Below, piece by piece: positions 25,920 through 34,041 of a stretch of DNA of 64,000 nucleotides; the stretch's first letter is position 1, and every line of letters starts with the position of its first letter. The stretch is from positions 1,178,001 to 1,242,000 of the forward strand of contig NZ_CP017812.1 of assembly GCF_001856685.1 (NCBI RefSeq), given 5' to 3'. The translations under genes and the position numbers were made by a program. Source of the DNA: Boudabousia tangfeifanii (lineage in GTDB: Bacteria; Actinomycetota; Actinomycetes; Actinomycetales; Actinomycetaceae). The notes below the pieces were generated by a model. That model was given only the letters and a program-made list of their open reading frames with translations. It had not been told where the DNA came from and did not search any database.

Positions 25920-26561
25920 TTAGTGAGAAACGTGCTGGCTGAGGTCAAGAATTTTGGTGCAAGCCTTAGCGAGTTCCTGGTCGTGGGTGGAGATTAGCAC
26001 CAGCGCGCCACGTTCTGCTTCCGCAGCGAGCAGGTTTTGGATATGAAGCCGGTTCTCACCATCTAGGGAAGCGGTCGGCTCGTCCGCAAAGATCACATCA
26101 GATTTTCGGTATATGGCACGGGCGATTGCTAGCCGGCGATGCTCTCCGCCACTGAGGATGCGTGCGCTTTCATCAGCGCGTCCTCCCAACCCAACCACTT
26201 CCAAGGCGCTGCAAAGTGGGGCGTCGGCCCGGTTTCTTCTTAAACCATTTTTCAAACTGACATTGTAGGCAAGATTTTCGTCCTCATCGATCCCAGCGTC
26301 TTGGATCACGAACGCGGCATGATTACGCCAAAAAAGGCTAATTTTCCGTTGCGACCACTGGGTTATGTCGGCTCGATTATAAAAAACCTTGCCTTGACAG
26401 ATAGGCAGCAGTAAGCCCAAGGTATTTAACAGAGTGGTTTTCCCGCACCCACTGGGACCAATAATGCCCACCAGGTCACCGGAAGCAGCCAAAAAGTTAA
26501 TGCCGCTAAGAAGCTGGCGGTTCCCCACTTTAATCCCAAGGTTATCGATTCTTAGTTCCAC
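25920..26561 (-). CDS. ABC transporter ATP-binding protein of a lactococcin 972-type bacteriocin operon
   Basis: This 213-residue ATPase has Walker A GPSGCGKTT near residue 36, signature LSGGEHRRLAIARA, Walker B DVIFADEP and the H-loop STHD. It is close to the MacB/LolD group that works with FtsX-type permeases. The start is GTG 26561, only 2 bases after the permease stop, with AGGAT upstream. As third gene after the bacteriocin peptide and the large membrane protein it completes the usual lactococcin 972 cluster, where it is thought to support export or self-protection. Confidence 0.9.
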   Translation of the reverse strand: MELRIDNLGIKVGNRQLLSGINFLAASGDLVGIIGPSGCGKTTLLNTLGLLLPICQGKVFYNRADITQWSQRKISLFWRNHAAFVIQDAGIDEDENLAYNVSLKNGLRRNRADAPLCSALEVVGLGGRADESARILSGGEHRRLAIARAIYRKSDVIFADEPTASLDGENRLHIQNLLAAEAERGALVLISTHDQELAKACTKILDLSQHVSH

Positions 26562-26563
26562 GA

Positions 26564-28492
26564 CTATCCTTTCCGGTAGGCCTGGTTATGTAGAGCATTT
26601 TTTAAAACAAAATGCCGGATCGTTACCGTACCGAGCATCAACCAGCAGGCAACTAACAAAATCAGGGAATATGGTGTGGGTATCTCAATAATCCAGGACA
26701 GCGCCACAGCTGCCCCAACGCCTAGGAGGACGAAAACCATATCTACAGCGATATTCCAGCGCAGCAACTGACTGATAGCACGACCAGCTAAGAATAACGG
26801 GAAGAAACTACGGATTTTAGTAGCTGTCATGATGCTCGCGCTTGTGTATATCGTTAACAGCATCATGATAAACAGGGCCACTATAGACAATAGATTAACC
26901 AGATAGCCAAGATGCTGGTCTTCAGCGTAAACACTGACAGTATCTTTGGTGCTATCAGCGGTAAGGTTCAGACCGAACTGGCTGGCCGCTTGGATTACCG
27001 CTTTAGGGTTGGAAAAAATGATTGACCCATTCGTGGCGTAGCCCATGATCATACCTTCGTAAGCTAACGCATCTACTCCGGGCACAACCACTACCAGCGG
27101 CTGATGAGCTAACGCATAGATTCCCTGATTTTCTACCGCAATGGTGGGTTCATCGATCGGGCAAGTATAGAACTTTAACTCCCGAACTTTATCTGGTGAC
27201 AAAAGTATCGCATCAAGGATTTCTGTAACTAGCGACGAGTCTTTAGAAACTTCACTCGCAACGCGGAAACTACAGCCTCCCTGGACGTTTTGTAAATCCT
27301 GGAAAGCCTGGGAATTTAGGGTTACTACGCTTTGGTATCCCTGTTTAGACAATAAAGGCATCTCACTTGGGAGGACGTGTTTTTGTCGAGTTAAAACCAG
27401 CTCTCCTGCCTTTTCTTTTTCTCTCGCCATGGCAGCAAAAGAAGACACGTGCGGGTCGTAATCGCGGCTTTCATCTACGATTCCACCAAAACTTACTGAA
27501 TATCGTTCAGGCAGTTGCATAGCCTGCTGGGCCGCCAGTTCGTTCTCTCTAGAAACCAGCAGTGCACGGTAAGTTAGTGGTGTCAACGCGGTAGAAAGTA
27601 TGATCGCAGCGGCACAAAATACGCCCGCGATAGTAGAGAATCTGCCGACTAGAGGTTTTCTTTCAACCCAATCAATTACTTTGGGAAACGTCAGTAAAGA
27701 AATAACTGTGGCAGCACTACTTAGTAGTAAGAAAACCAAACCCGATAGCGCCACAACCGGTACTATCAGCTGTAGCACCAAACTCGGACGGTAGGCAGCA
27801 AATCCTAGTAAACACCCCGCTAGGGTGAAGATATACGGGTAGCCAAGAAGCTTTAGCAGCCTACGATTATCGCTAAAAATAATTTCGCGTCGGAAATGAC
27901 CTGCAGATAGTCTGATTACACGGGAGCGCGCCAAGGCCACAAACCATGCAAAAATCGCGGCCAAAACAAGCAGAGCCGCGACCCCAAAGATCATTAAAAC
28001 CCCCTGATACGCCAGGGGCAGGAAATAGGTTTGTAAAACCGTGAAGCGCTCCCAGGTATTGACAGCACCAATACTGTTCAGCCATTTTTCAAAGCTTGCC
28101 CGAGCGGTACTGGAACCTTTCAGCGCATATATTCCACTGTGGGGAGCATTGGGGACGGCGGCAGCTGGAAGAAGCGTCCCATGTTTAACGGGGCGATACC
28201 AGGCAAGAGATACCTGAGCTGCAGGCTGGTTAGCACCGCGAGAAATAATCTTCACTTCCCGCGTCCCAGTGGTACCTGATAGTTGCAGAACTTCTAAGCC
28301 CGCATCAGCACTAACTTTGGATAGCCCTTCATCAATCTGCTGAGCTGTGAGTGTGGAATGCTGAAAATTGATGTAGCCAACATCGTTAGCTCCTAAGGGA
28401 AGCATATTTTCTAGCTGAACCGCCCTTAAAAATGCGAGGGCGAAAACTACTATCCCGAGGAATACACCAACGACTTGGACTAATCGTTTCAT
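26564..28492 (-). CDS. Bacteriocin-associated integral membrane protein (FtsX-like permease)
   Basis: This 642-residue membrane protein has an N-terminal helix (VVGVFLGIVVFALAFL), an extracytoplasmic domain of about 130 residues, then clusters of helices near 165-190, 225-265 and 290-310. A second extracytoplasmic domain (about 315-520) follows, and a final helix group. The large-permease layout matches the membrane protein that accompanies lactococcin 972-type peptides (bacteriocin-associated integral membrane protein family). It lies 34 bases after the peptide gene and is coupled to the ATPase. Roles in immunity, sensing or export are not separable from sequence. Confidence 0.85.
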   Translation of the reverse strand: MKRLVQVVGVFLGIVVFALAFLRAVQLENMLPLGANDVGYINFQHSTLTAQQIDEGLSKVSADAGLEVLQLSGTTGTREVKIISRGANQPAAQVSLAWYRPVKHGTLLPAAAVPNAPHSGIYALKGSSTARASFEKWLNSIGAVNTWERFTVLQTYFLPLAYQGVLMIFGVAALLVLAAIFAWFVALARSRVIRLSAGHFRREIIFSDNRRLLKLLGYPYIFTLAGCLLGFAAYRPSLVLQLIVPVVALSGLVFLLLSSAATVISLLTFPKVIDWVERKPLVGRFSTIAGVFCAAAIILSTALTPLTYRALLVSRENELAAQQAMQLPERYSVSFGGIVDESRDYDPHVSSFAAMAREKEKAGELVLTRQKHVLPSEMPLLSKQGYQSVVTLNSQAFQDLQNVQGGCSFRVASEVSKDSSLVTEILDAILLSPDKVRELKFYTCPIDEPTIAVENQGIYALAHQPLVVVVPGVDALAYEGMIMGYATNGSIIFSNPKAVIQAASQFGLNLTADSTKDTVSVYAEDQHLGYLVNLLSIVALFIMMLLTIYTSASIMTATKIRSFFPLFLAGRAISQLLRWNIAVDMVFVLLGVGAAVALSWIIEIPTPYSLILLVACWLMLGTVTIRHFVLKNALHNQAYRKG

Positions 28493-28526
28493 TAATCAAA
28501 CAATCATGTTAGATCAACGATTAAGA

Positions 28527-28841
28527 TCACCGAGTTTTAGTATACCCGTTGGCGCCAGCTTTAAACTCTACAGATGATCCAGGGGTTCGCCACAACCAAG
28601 TGCTAGCAGTGTTTCCTGCACCAGCCTCATCGCGAGCATACTTCCCACTAGAAGTTCCAATCGAAGTCCAGTGATGGGACGTGGAGTGGTAAAAAGAAGA
28701 CGATGCATTCCCGGTGGCATAATTAGTTCCGTAGTACCAATTCCCGCCGAGAATATCTTCTGCGAATGCCATAGAGGCTCCGCCTAGGGTAATTGTCGCC
28801 GCAACGGCAGCTGCGAGAAATGTGCGTCGTTTGTTATTCAT
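28527..28841 (-). CDS. Lactococcin 972-family bacteriocin precursor
   Basis: The 104-residue precursor has a signal peptide ending AFA near residue 27 and a mature peptide of about 77 residues. The mature start LGGNWYYGTN and the following SSSFYHSTSHHWTSIG match the family pattern (GGxWxYG, then S.Y.H...H...V). Lactococcin 972 of Lactococcus binds lipid II and blocks septum formation; other members are less studied. There is no double-glycine leader and no cysteine. The signal contains RRTFLA, resembling a twin-arginine motif. It is the first gene of a three-gene operon. Confidence 0.88.
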   Translation of the reverse strand: MNNKRRTFLAAAVAATITLGGASMAFAEDILGGNWYYGTNYATGNASSSFYHSTSHHWTSIGTSSGKYARDEAGAGNTASTWLWRTPGSSVEFKAGANGYTKTR

Positions 28842-28949
28842 CGTTTATCTCTTCATTGAAACTTAACATGATCTAGTGACGATTCATGCGTGCTACTGCG
28901 AGCCTTCGCCATTGTCAACCTGAAATGTTAGAAAGACGTAATACCTGCA

Positions 28950-29560
28950 CTTCGTCAACTGGACGAATAGAGACCCATCTTTTTGTGTTAGTTGCATGTG
29001 AGCACACCCACAAGGCTATGAGCACAAATCCGGCAATCAGATCCGCGAATTGCGAGCAGCGCTTGAAGGCGACCAACTCGTCGAAGCGTATGACAGGCTA
29101 CGACCAGACCTCCTTGAAATTCTCTCTGCTTGGCTTCTTGAAAACGACGCGCAACATGGCTAAATAACTCCCTCCGCTTCATCGGTATGGACGCCATCAT
29201 TGATGCTATGCCTGACCACCATGAAGCCCAAGCGCTCATCCACGACAAATTCTTGGAAAACGCCATCCGGCGCGAACAAATAATCCGCCAAATGGCTGAC
29301 TCAGTTCACTGGAGCCTCAACCACGAGAGGCCCCAGGAAGACTTAGAAGACAGCGCTACCGACCAGTCTTGCTCTCCCATCAGAAGTGCCATCGTTGAGG
29401 TAGTGCCAGGCTGATGTCTCGTTGGGTGGCGGTGGTGAGGACGAACTGGCGGTCTTCGGTTAGCAGTCCGTCGGCTCGGTGTGCATGCACATCATCCACA
29501 TAAGTCACGAATTCCTTGTGGCTATCAACATGGAACGCTCCCAAGGAGGGGGAGGAACCG
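28950..29560. pseudogene. Decayed coding fragments upstream of the bacteriocin operon
   Basis: The plus strand holds a frame without start (about 28995-29164, with IRELRAALEGDQLVEAYDRL, ending NDAQHG). A second, shifted frame at 29169-29414 includes FIGMDAIIDAMPDHHEAQAL. The minus strand has a startless fragment at 29560-29380 (FVTYVDDVHAHRADGLL, ending PQRWHF). They overlap, lack ribosome binding sites and have protein-like composition, so they look like remains of one or two lost genes, perhaps from a mobile element. I do not recognise the families. Confidence 0.4.
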
Positions 29561-29580
29561 GACAGGTTCCATTCACCGAA

Positions 29581-29674
29581 CCTTTCGACGCCCCCGGCTC
29601 AACCTTTTGACGCTACATCTAAACCTTTTGACGCCAGCCCATACTTTTTGACGTTGGCCTATACCTTTTGACGC
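29581..29674. repeat. Five iteron-like 11-bp direct repeats
   Basis: CCTTTTGACGC or a one- or two-base variant begins at 29581 (CCTTTCGACGC), 29603, 29624, 29644 (CTTTTTGACGT) and 29664. The spacing of 20-22 bases is about two helical turns. The unique sequence between copies is not conserved. Such phased arrays occur in plasmid iterons and in transposase-binding ends of IS21- or Tn7-like elements. No replication or transposase gene survives here. Confidence 0.8.
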
Positions 29675-29728
29675 CCAATCCACGAGCCGTCTAAATCCGA
29701 CATCCGAACCCTCGCCAGGCCCCACAAA

Positions 29729-29821
29729 CGCCCCACAAAGCCACTAATATAGCGCTCTCACCTGCCACCCCACTCCCCCACAAAACCCAGTATTTACAAG
29801 GAATAAGCCACTTTCGGGCAT
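29729..29821. repeat. ~93-bp dispersed direct repeat, copy B
   Basis: Partner of the repeat at 25775-25867, in the same orientation. It lies immediately beyond the terminator of tRNA-Ala, at the inner edge of the putative island. The two copies differ most in a 9-base block after GCCACT. Confidence 0.75.
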
Positions 29822-29822
29822 G

Positions 29823-29861
29823 AAAAAAGATGCTGGCTTGGATTGTATCCAAACCAGCATC
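29823..29861 (-). terminator. Terminator of the rsfS/tRNA-Ala transcript
   Basis: GATGCTGG (29829-29836) pairs with 29854-29861 and, inside a bulge, TTGGAT pairs with ATCCAA. On the minus strand the stem is followed by six T. It ends the tRNA-Ala transcript. Confidence 0.85.
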
Positions 29862-29865
29862 TAGT

Positions 29866-29941
29866 TGGTGGAGCTAAGGGGATTCGAACCCCTGACCTCT
29901 TCCATGCCATGGAAGCGCGCTACCAACTGCGCCATAGCCCC
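29866..29941 (-). tRNA. tRNA-Ala (anticodon GGC)
   Basis: The 76-base reverse-strand sequence starts GGGGCTATGGCGCAG and ends in an encoded CCA. The acceptor stem GGGGCTA/TAGCTCC has one G-T pair. The anticodon arm CTTCC-ATGGCAT-GGAAG gives GGC, and the T arm contains GGTTCGAATCC. It follows rsfS on the same strand by 92 bases and has its own terminator. Its 3' side faces the accessory block. Confidence 0.97.
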
Positions 29942-30033
29942 ATTTATCGGGTGCCACTCTCAAGCAACGAATAATAGTTTACTGATCGTCAGCACTCTTC
30001 GCAAACCAGTTTGATGTGACACCCAACACAACA

Positions 30034-30453
30034 CTAAAGCCCAATAATGGTGTTAACTTCTTCGGGCTCAGCTTTTGCTTCTGCTGGACGCTCGGCTGGT
30101 AGTTGCAGGTCGACACTAGGGCAGTCACCCCAGAGTCGTTCCAAACCATAAAATTCACGCTGCTCATCGAGGAAAATATGAACCACAAAGTGGTCGTAAT
30201 CCATCAATACCCAGTTTGCTGCGTCAGCACCCTCTCGACGTAGTGGGCGAATACCTTCAGCAACCATCGCTTCATCAACGGCATCAGCTGCTGCTTTTAC
30301 CCCTCGCTGGGAGTCGGCTGACAACACCAAGAATACGTCTGTGAGAAAGACTCGTTCAGACACGTCAAGTGCTACCGGCTCTAAGGCGCCCCTCTGATAC
30401 GCTTTCAAAGCTGCTTTACGAACTAGATCTAATGCAAGTTCTGAAACTGCCAC
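30034..30453 (-). CDS. rsfS: Ribosome silencing factor RsfS
   Basis: RsfS (formerly Iojap) binds ribosomal protein L14 and blocks subunit joining when nutrients run short. The 139-residue protein has the family core: FLVLSADSQRGVKAAADAV, GADAANWVLMDYDHFVVHIFLDEQREFYGLERLWGD-like segments in the usual order. The C-terminal 25 residues (RPAEAKAEPEEVNTIIGL) are an extra acidic tail. It follows nadD by 58 bases, the order conserved in Actinobacteria. Confidence 0.95.
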   Translation of the reverse strand: MAVSELALDLVRKAALKAYQRGALEPVALDVSERVFLTDVFLVLSADSQRGVKAAADAVDEAMVAEGIRPLRREGADAANWVLMDYDHFVVHIFLDEQREFYGLERLWGDCPSVDLQLPAERPAEAKAEPEEVNTIIGL

Positions 30454-30511
30454 TATTACCCCTCAAATTTTATTTAATGATTCGTATTCATCTTACCGGT
30501 ATTACTGGTAT

Positions 30512-31216
30512 CTAACGGTATAAACCGTATTTTTTGATGTATTGCACTACCCCGTCAGGTACTAGATACCAAACCGGTTTGTTTTCCCGAACTCGTTCAC
30601 GACAATCTGTGGAAGAAATCGCCATCGCCGGCACTTCCAACAATTTGACATTACCCATTCCACCCGAGGGGTCCAACAACTTATGCCCCGGTCGAGTTAC
30701 ACCAACAAACTGGGCCATCTCCAACAGCTTATCAGCATCCTTCCATTCGAGGATTCGCGCCAAGGCATCAGCACCGGTAATAAAGTACGGTTCGACCTCA
30801 TCCCGGTCAGCAAAAAGATCAGTCAATGTATCAATAGTGTAGGTGGTTCCACCTCGGTCAATATCTACGCGAGATACCGAAAAAGTTGGGTTTGCGGCAG
30901 TCGCCACAACCGTCATGAGATAACGATGTTCGGCACAAGTCACCTCACGTCCAGCTTTAAATGGTTGAACAGCCGCCGGCACGAAAATCACTTCATCTAA
31001 TTCAAACGCACTTTGAGCTTCTGAGGCAGCCACTAGGTGCCCATGGTGGATCGGATCAAAGGTACCACCCATCACGCCAATACGACGTTTGCGAGTTGGC
31101 TTTACCGGTCTGCCCTCAGCGTTTTGACCTTCGGTGATGGTTGCCCCCACTCCGATTTCGTCGCAAGTCTGGCCGAGGGCGGTCTCGGTAGCATTCTTCG
31201 CTGGTGAGTTGGTCAT
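30512..31216 (-). CDS. nadD: Nicotinate-nucleotide adenylyltransferase
   Basis: NadD joins nicotinate mononucleotide to AMP in NAD synthesis. The signature [23 protein letters not shown] (nucleotidyltransferase GGTFDP.H.GH) begins near residue 46, after an unusual N-terminal extension of about 45 polar residues. Later motifs are [23 protein letters not shown] and [11 protein letters not shown] (ISSTxIR type). ATG 31216 lies 11 bases after the aldolase stop, so nadD probably depends on transcription from the ROK/aldolase genes or on an internal promoter. Confidence 0.94.
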   Translation of the reverse strand: MTNSPAKNATETALGQTCDEIGVGATITEGQNAEGRPVKPTRKRRIGVMGGTFDPIHHGHLVAASEAQSAFELDEVIFVPAAVQPFKAGREVTCAEHRYLMTVVATAANPTFSVSRVDIDRGGTTYTIDTLTDLFADRDEVEPYFITGADALARILEWKDADKLLEMAQFVGVTRPGHKLLDPSGGMGNVKLLEVPAMAISSTDCRERVRENKPVWYLVPDGVVQYIKKYGLYR

Positions 31217-31227
31217 CAACGCTGTCC

Positions 31228-32064
31228 TTAGACCTCGTTGTACCAGTTCAACAAGCGTTTCACTTCAGCTTCCACAACTTCATTACCTGCCCTGAAGTAC
31301 TTACGCGGATCGACAACGTCTGGACTTTCCGCCAAGAACTCGCGCACGGCCTGGGTGAAGACCACGTTGAGGTGAGTAGAGACATTAATCTTGGTCATTC
31401 CGGCGCGAATAGCTTCAGCCATACCTTCATCTGACACTCCAGAAGAACCGTGCAATACCAACGGTACTGGGACTGCCTGGGCAATCTGGCGAATCAATTC
31501 ATTGTCGAGCTTAGCCCCACGAGTGGTCATAGCGTGGCTAGAGCCAACTGCCACTGCCAATAAATCCACTCCAGTATCGGCAACGAACTTAGCAGCATCC
31601 TCTGGGCTCGTACGCGCGGAAGGATCATGCACCCCGTTCTTGCCACCAACTTCGCCCAGCTCAGCTTCCACACTGACTCCGCGTTCATGGCACCACTTCA
31701 CGACTTCCGCAGTTGTTTCACGATTTTGTTCATCTGGAAGTTTAGAACCATCGTACATTACCGAAGTAAACCCAAGTTCTACCGCCCGGTGACACAAATC
31801 GACATCTTCAGCATGGTCTAGGTGGGCAACCACCGGCACCTTCGCTCCACGAGCACAGGCCAAAATGGCCTCACCAATTGGTTCTAGAGCTCCGTGGTAT
31901 TTCACCGCATTTTGGGAAAGCTGCAGTACCAAAGGCACATCAAGCGCTTCTGCAGCTCGGACGAAAGCTTCAGCGTGGTCTAAGAGCACCACGTTGAAAG
32001 CTCCTAAACCAACACCCTGCGATTTAGCTGATTTAGCTACGGAAACAAGATCGACTAACGGCAT
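31228..32064 (-). CDS. Class II ketose-bisphosphate aldolase (GatY/KbaY/Fba type)
   Basis: The 278-residue zinc aldolase shows [10 protein letters not shown] (zinc histidine and catalytic Asp), [23 protein letters not shown] and [11 protein letters not shown], followed by KINVSTHLN. Its length and loops fit tagatose-1,6- or fructose-1,6-bisphosphate aldolases. It follows the ROK kinase by 63 bases on the same strand and stands in the galacto-N-biose module. A role in splitting a galactosamine- or galactose-derived ketose bisphosphate is likely, but it could be the general glycolytic enzyme. Confidence 0.88.
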   Translation of the reverse strand: MPLVDLVSVAKSAKSQGVGLGAFNVVLLDHAEAFVRAAEALDVPLVLQLSQNAVKYHGALEPIGEAILACARGAKVPVVAHLDHAEDVDLCHRAVELGFTSVMYDGSKLPDEQNRETTAEVVKWCHERGVSVEAELGEVGGKNGVHDPSARTSPEDAAKFVADTGVDLLAVAVGSSHAMTTRGAKLDNELIRQIAQAVPVPLVLHGSSGVSDEGMAEAIRAGMTKINVSTHLNVVFTQAVREFLAESPDVVDPRKYFRAGNEVVEAEVKRLLNWYNEV

Positions 32065-32127
32065 AATAACTATCCTCTCTGAAAGTAAAAGCTAACCCCT
32101 AAAATACACCTGGAAGGCAGCTTGCGT

Positions 32128-33060
32128 CTACCAGGAAAGACCGAGTTCTTGCCTCATGGCGGCATACGCAATCCCTCGGGTTTGCGCCCAAGAACCCAGT
32201 TTGGCACCAATAATTTCCGGCTCAGGCAAAACCCCGATACGATTCCTAACTTTTTGACGCAAAGGGTTAATCAAGTCTGGACCGGCCTCGGCCAATCCCC
32301 CACCAATCACGATACGGACCTGACCGAGCAAACTGACCGCAGAAACCACACTGTCTGCCAAAGCTTCACAAGCCTCATCGATTACTTGCTTTGCTACCGA
32401 GTTACCCTTCGCCGCTAACTCAAATACTTCCCGGGCCCCATCGATCGAATCATAACTGGTCCGCTCCAGAAAGCGGCGAGCGATCGAGGCTGCCGACGCA
32501 ATCTGTTCCATCGGCACCCGCTGAGAAGGATTAAAAGGATCGTGAATAATGCTCTGTCCGACTTCACCGGCCCATCCCCGGCCGACTCGTGGTTTACCAT
32601 CCAGAATCACGCCTGCTGCGATCCCCGTGCCAATCGCGAGGAAAACCGTGTTTGGGCCAGCTTGCCCCCAAATCGACTCAGCCAACGCCCCAGAACGAAC
32701 ATCGTGACCCAGCACCACTGGACGGCCAATTTCTTTTTGCAAAAGCTCTGCCATCGGCACGTCTTCCCAACCCAAATTGACTGACAAGACTGCACAACCT
32801 GCTTCTTCATCAACTACACCGGGAACAGCTACCCCGACGGTATGACGCACCCGAGTTTCATCCACCACTCCGCGATAGTCGTGCAGCTCGCCATCATGGA
32901 TTAAAGTTTCATATTCCCTAGCAATTTGCGCCACCGTCTGGGCCAAAGGCTCAGCACCCTTGGGAGTGGGAGTTCGTTTTTTGGCCAACAAGGAACCTGC
33001 CGGATCAACTAGAGCAGACTTGATTGTGGTACCACCAACGTCGATTCCCAAGGTGTACAT
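32128..33060 (-). CDS. ROK-family sugar kinase
   Basis: The 310-residue protein has the ROK/actin-type ATPase features: LGIDVGGTTIKSALVD at residue 3, the catalytic-Asp segment VVLGHDVRSGALAE, LAIGTGIAAGVILDGK and VRIVIGGGLAE. The cysteine-rich zinc motif (CxCGxxGCxE) normally found after GEVGQ is absent; the region reads SIIHDPFNPSQRVPMEQIAS. Substrate may be glucose, N-acetylhexosamine or galactose. It is divergent from the DeoR regulator and heads a kinase-aldolase(-nadD-rsfS) unit. Confidence 0.88.
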   Translation of the reverse strand: MYTLGIDVGGTTIKSALVDPAGSLLAKKRTPTPKGAEPLAQTVAQIAREYETLIHDGELHDYRGVVDETRVRHTVGVAVPGVVDEEAGCAVLSVNLGWEDVPMAELLQKEIGRPVVLGHDVRSGALAESIWGQAGPNTVFLAIGTGIAAGVILDGKPRVGRGWAGEVGQSIIHDPFNPSQRVPMEQIASAASIARRFLERTSYDSIDGAREVFELAAKGNSVAKQVIDEACEALADSVVSAVSLLGQVRIVIGGGLAEAGPDLINPLRQKVRNRIGVLPEPEIIGAKLGSWAQTRGIAYAAMRQELGLSW

Positions 33061-33231
33061 TAGCCCTCCAATGCGCTAGTGCGAATCGTGTAGCAATCAC
33101 CGCCGAGGACGACTGCCCATTATGTTCATTTCTTCTGCTCAGTTTAACATGCTTTCTATCACCTTCAATCACTTTTTTGTTATATACTTTTCGCCTAAGT
33201 GATGATTAGACAATCAATGCAAAGGAGCATG

Positions 33232-34032
33232 ATGAATCGTTCCGAACGGCTAGGAAAACTAGTTGATCTTGTCATCGAACGTGGCTCCATTACCATTGAC
33301 GATGTAGTTGCCGCTCTCCATATCTCTGGGGCAACTGCTCGCCGAGACCTTGACGCCCTCGCCCGCCAACAACTAATTACAAGAACTCGAGGCGGGGCTA
33401 GAGCTAATACCTCTACGGGTGATCTGCCCCTACGGTACCGCACTAGCCGACAAGGGGACGAAAAACGCGCCCTCGCTTCGCTTGCGGTGGACCGCATCGA
33501 ACCAGGGTCAACCATCGCCCTCAATGGCGGTACTACTATGACTGAACTCGCCCACGAATTAGGGATCCGTTCCGATCAAGATTCGCATTATCAGTTGCAC
33601 CCAGTCACCGTAGTGACCAATGCAGTCAACATTGCCAACGATCTTACGGTGCGATCAAATATCCGCGTCGTCTGCACCGGTGGGGTCGCCCGCACTCGCT
33701 CATATGAACTAGTCGGCCCGCTTGCCACCCTAATTTTGCCTCATATCAATATTGACGTAACCTTCTTTGGAGTAGATGCAATTAGTCTTGATGATGGCTA
33801 CTACACCCACAATGCTGAGGAAGCAGCCATCAACCAGCTACTGATCGAAAGAGCACGAAAAGTAATCGCCGTCGCAGACCACACCAAAGCCGCCAAAAGT
33901 GCCTTCGCCCGCATCTGTGGGCATGACCAAGTGGACGAACTGTTACTAGGCCCAGGGGCACAACCCGAAATCTATCAGAACCTACACTTGGCAGGTGTCA
34001 AAATTGCCATGCCAACCGAGCAAAACAAGTAA
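33232..34032 (+). CDS. DeoR/GlpR-family transcriptional regulator
   Basis: The 266-residue regulator has an N-terminal winged helix-turn-helix (LGKLVDLVIERGSITIDDVVAALHISGATARRDLDAL type) and the DeoR sensor domain with NGGTTMTELA, VVTNAVNIANDL and FFGVDAISLDDGYYTHNAEEA, then ADHTKAAKSAFARI. Family members sense phosphorylated sugars. ATG 33232 fits AAAGGAG best. It is 9 bases upstream of the GH112 phosphorylase gene and divergent from the ROK kinase, so it likely controls both sides. Confidence 0.9.
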   Translation: MNRSERLGKLVDLVIERGSITIDDVVAALHISGATARRDLDALARQQLITRTRGGARANTSTGDLPLRYRTSRQGDEKRALASLAVDRIEPGSTIALNGGTTMTELAHELGIRSDQDSHYQLHPVTVVTNAVNIANDLTVRSNIRVVCTGGVARTRSYELVGPLATLILPHINIDVTFFGVDAISLDDGYYTHNAEEAAINQLLIERARKVIAVADHTKAAKSAFARICGHDQVDELLLGPGAQPEIYQNLHLAGVKIAMPTEQNK

Positions 34033-34041
34033 AGGAAAAAA

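Noticed and set aside
29581..29674. CRISPR array
   Set aside because: Units are only 11 bp with 9-11 base gaps, too short for repeats and spacers, and no cas gene is present.
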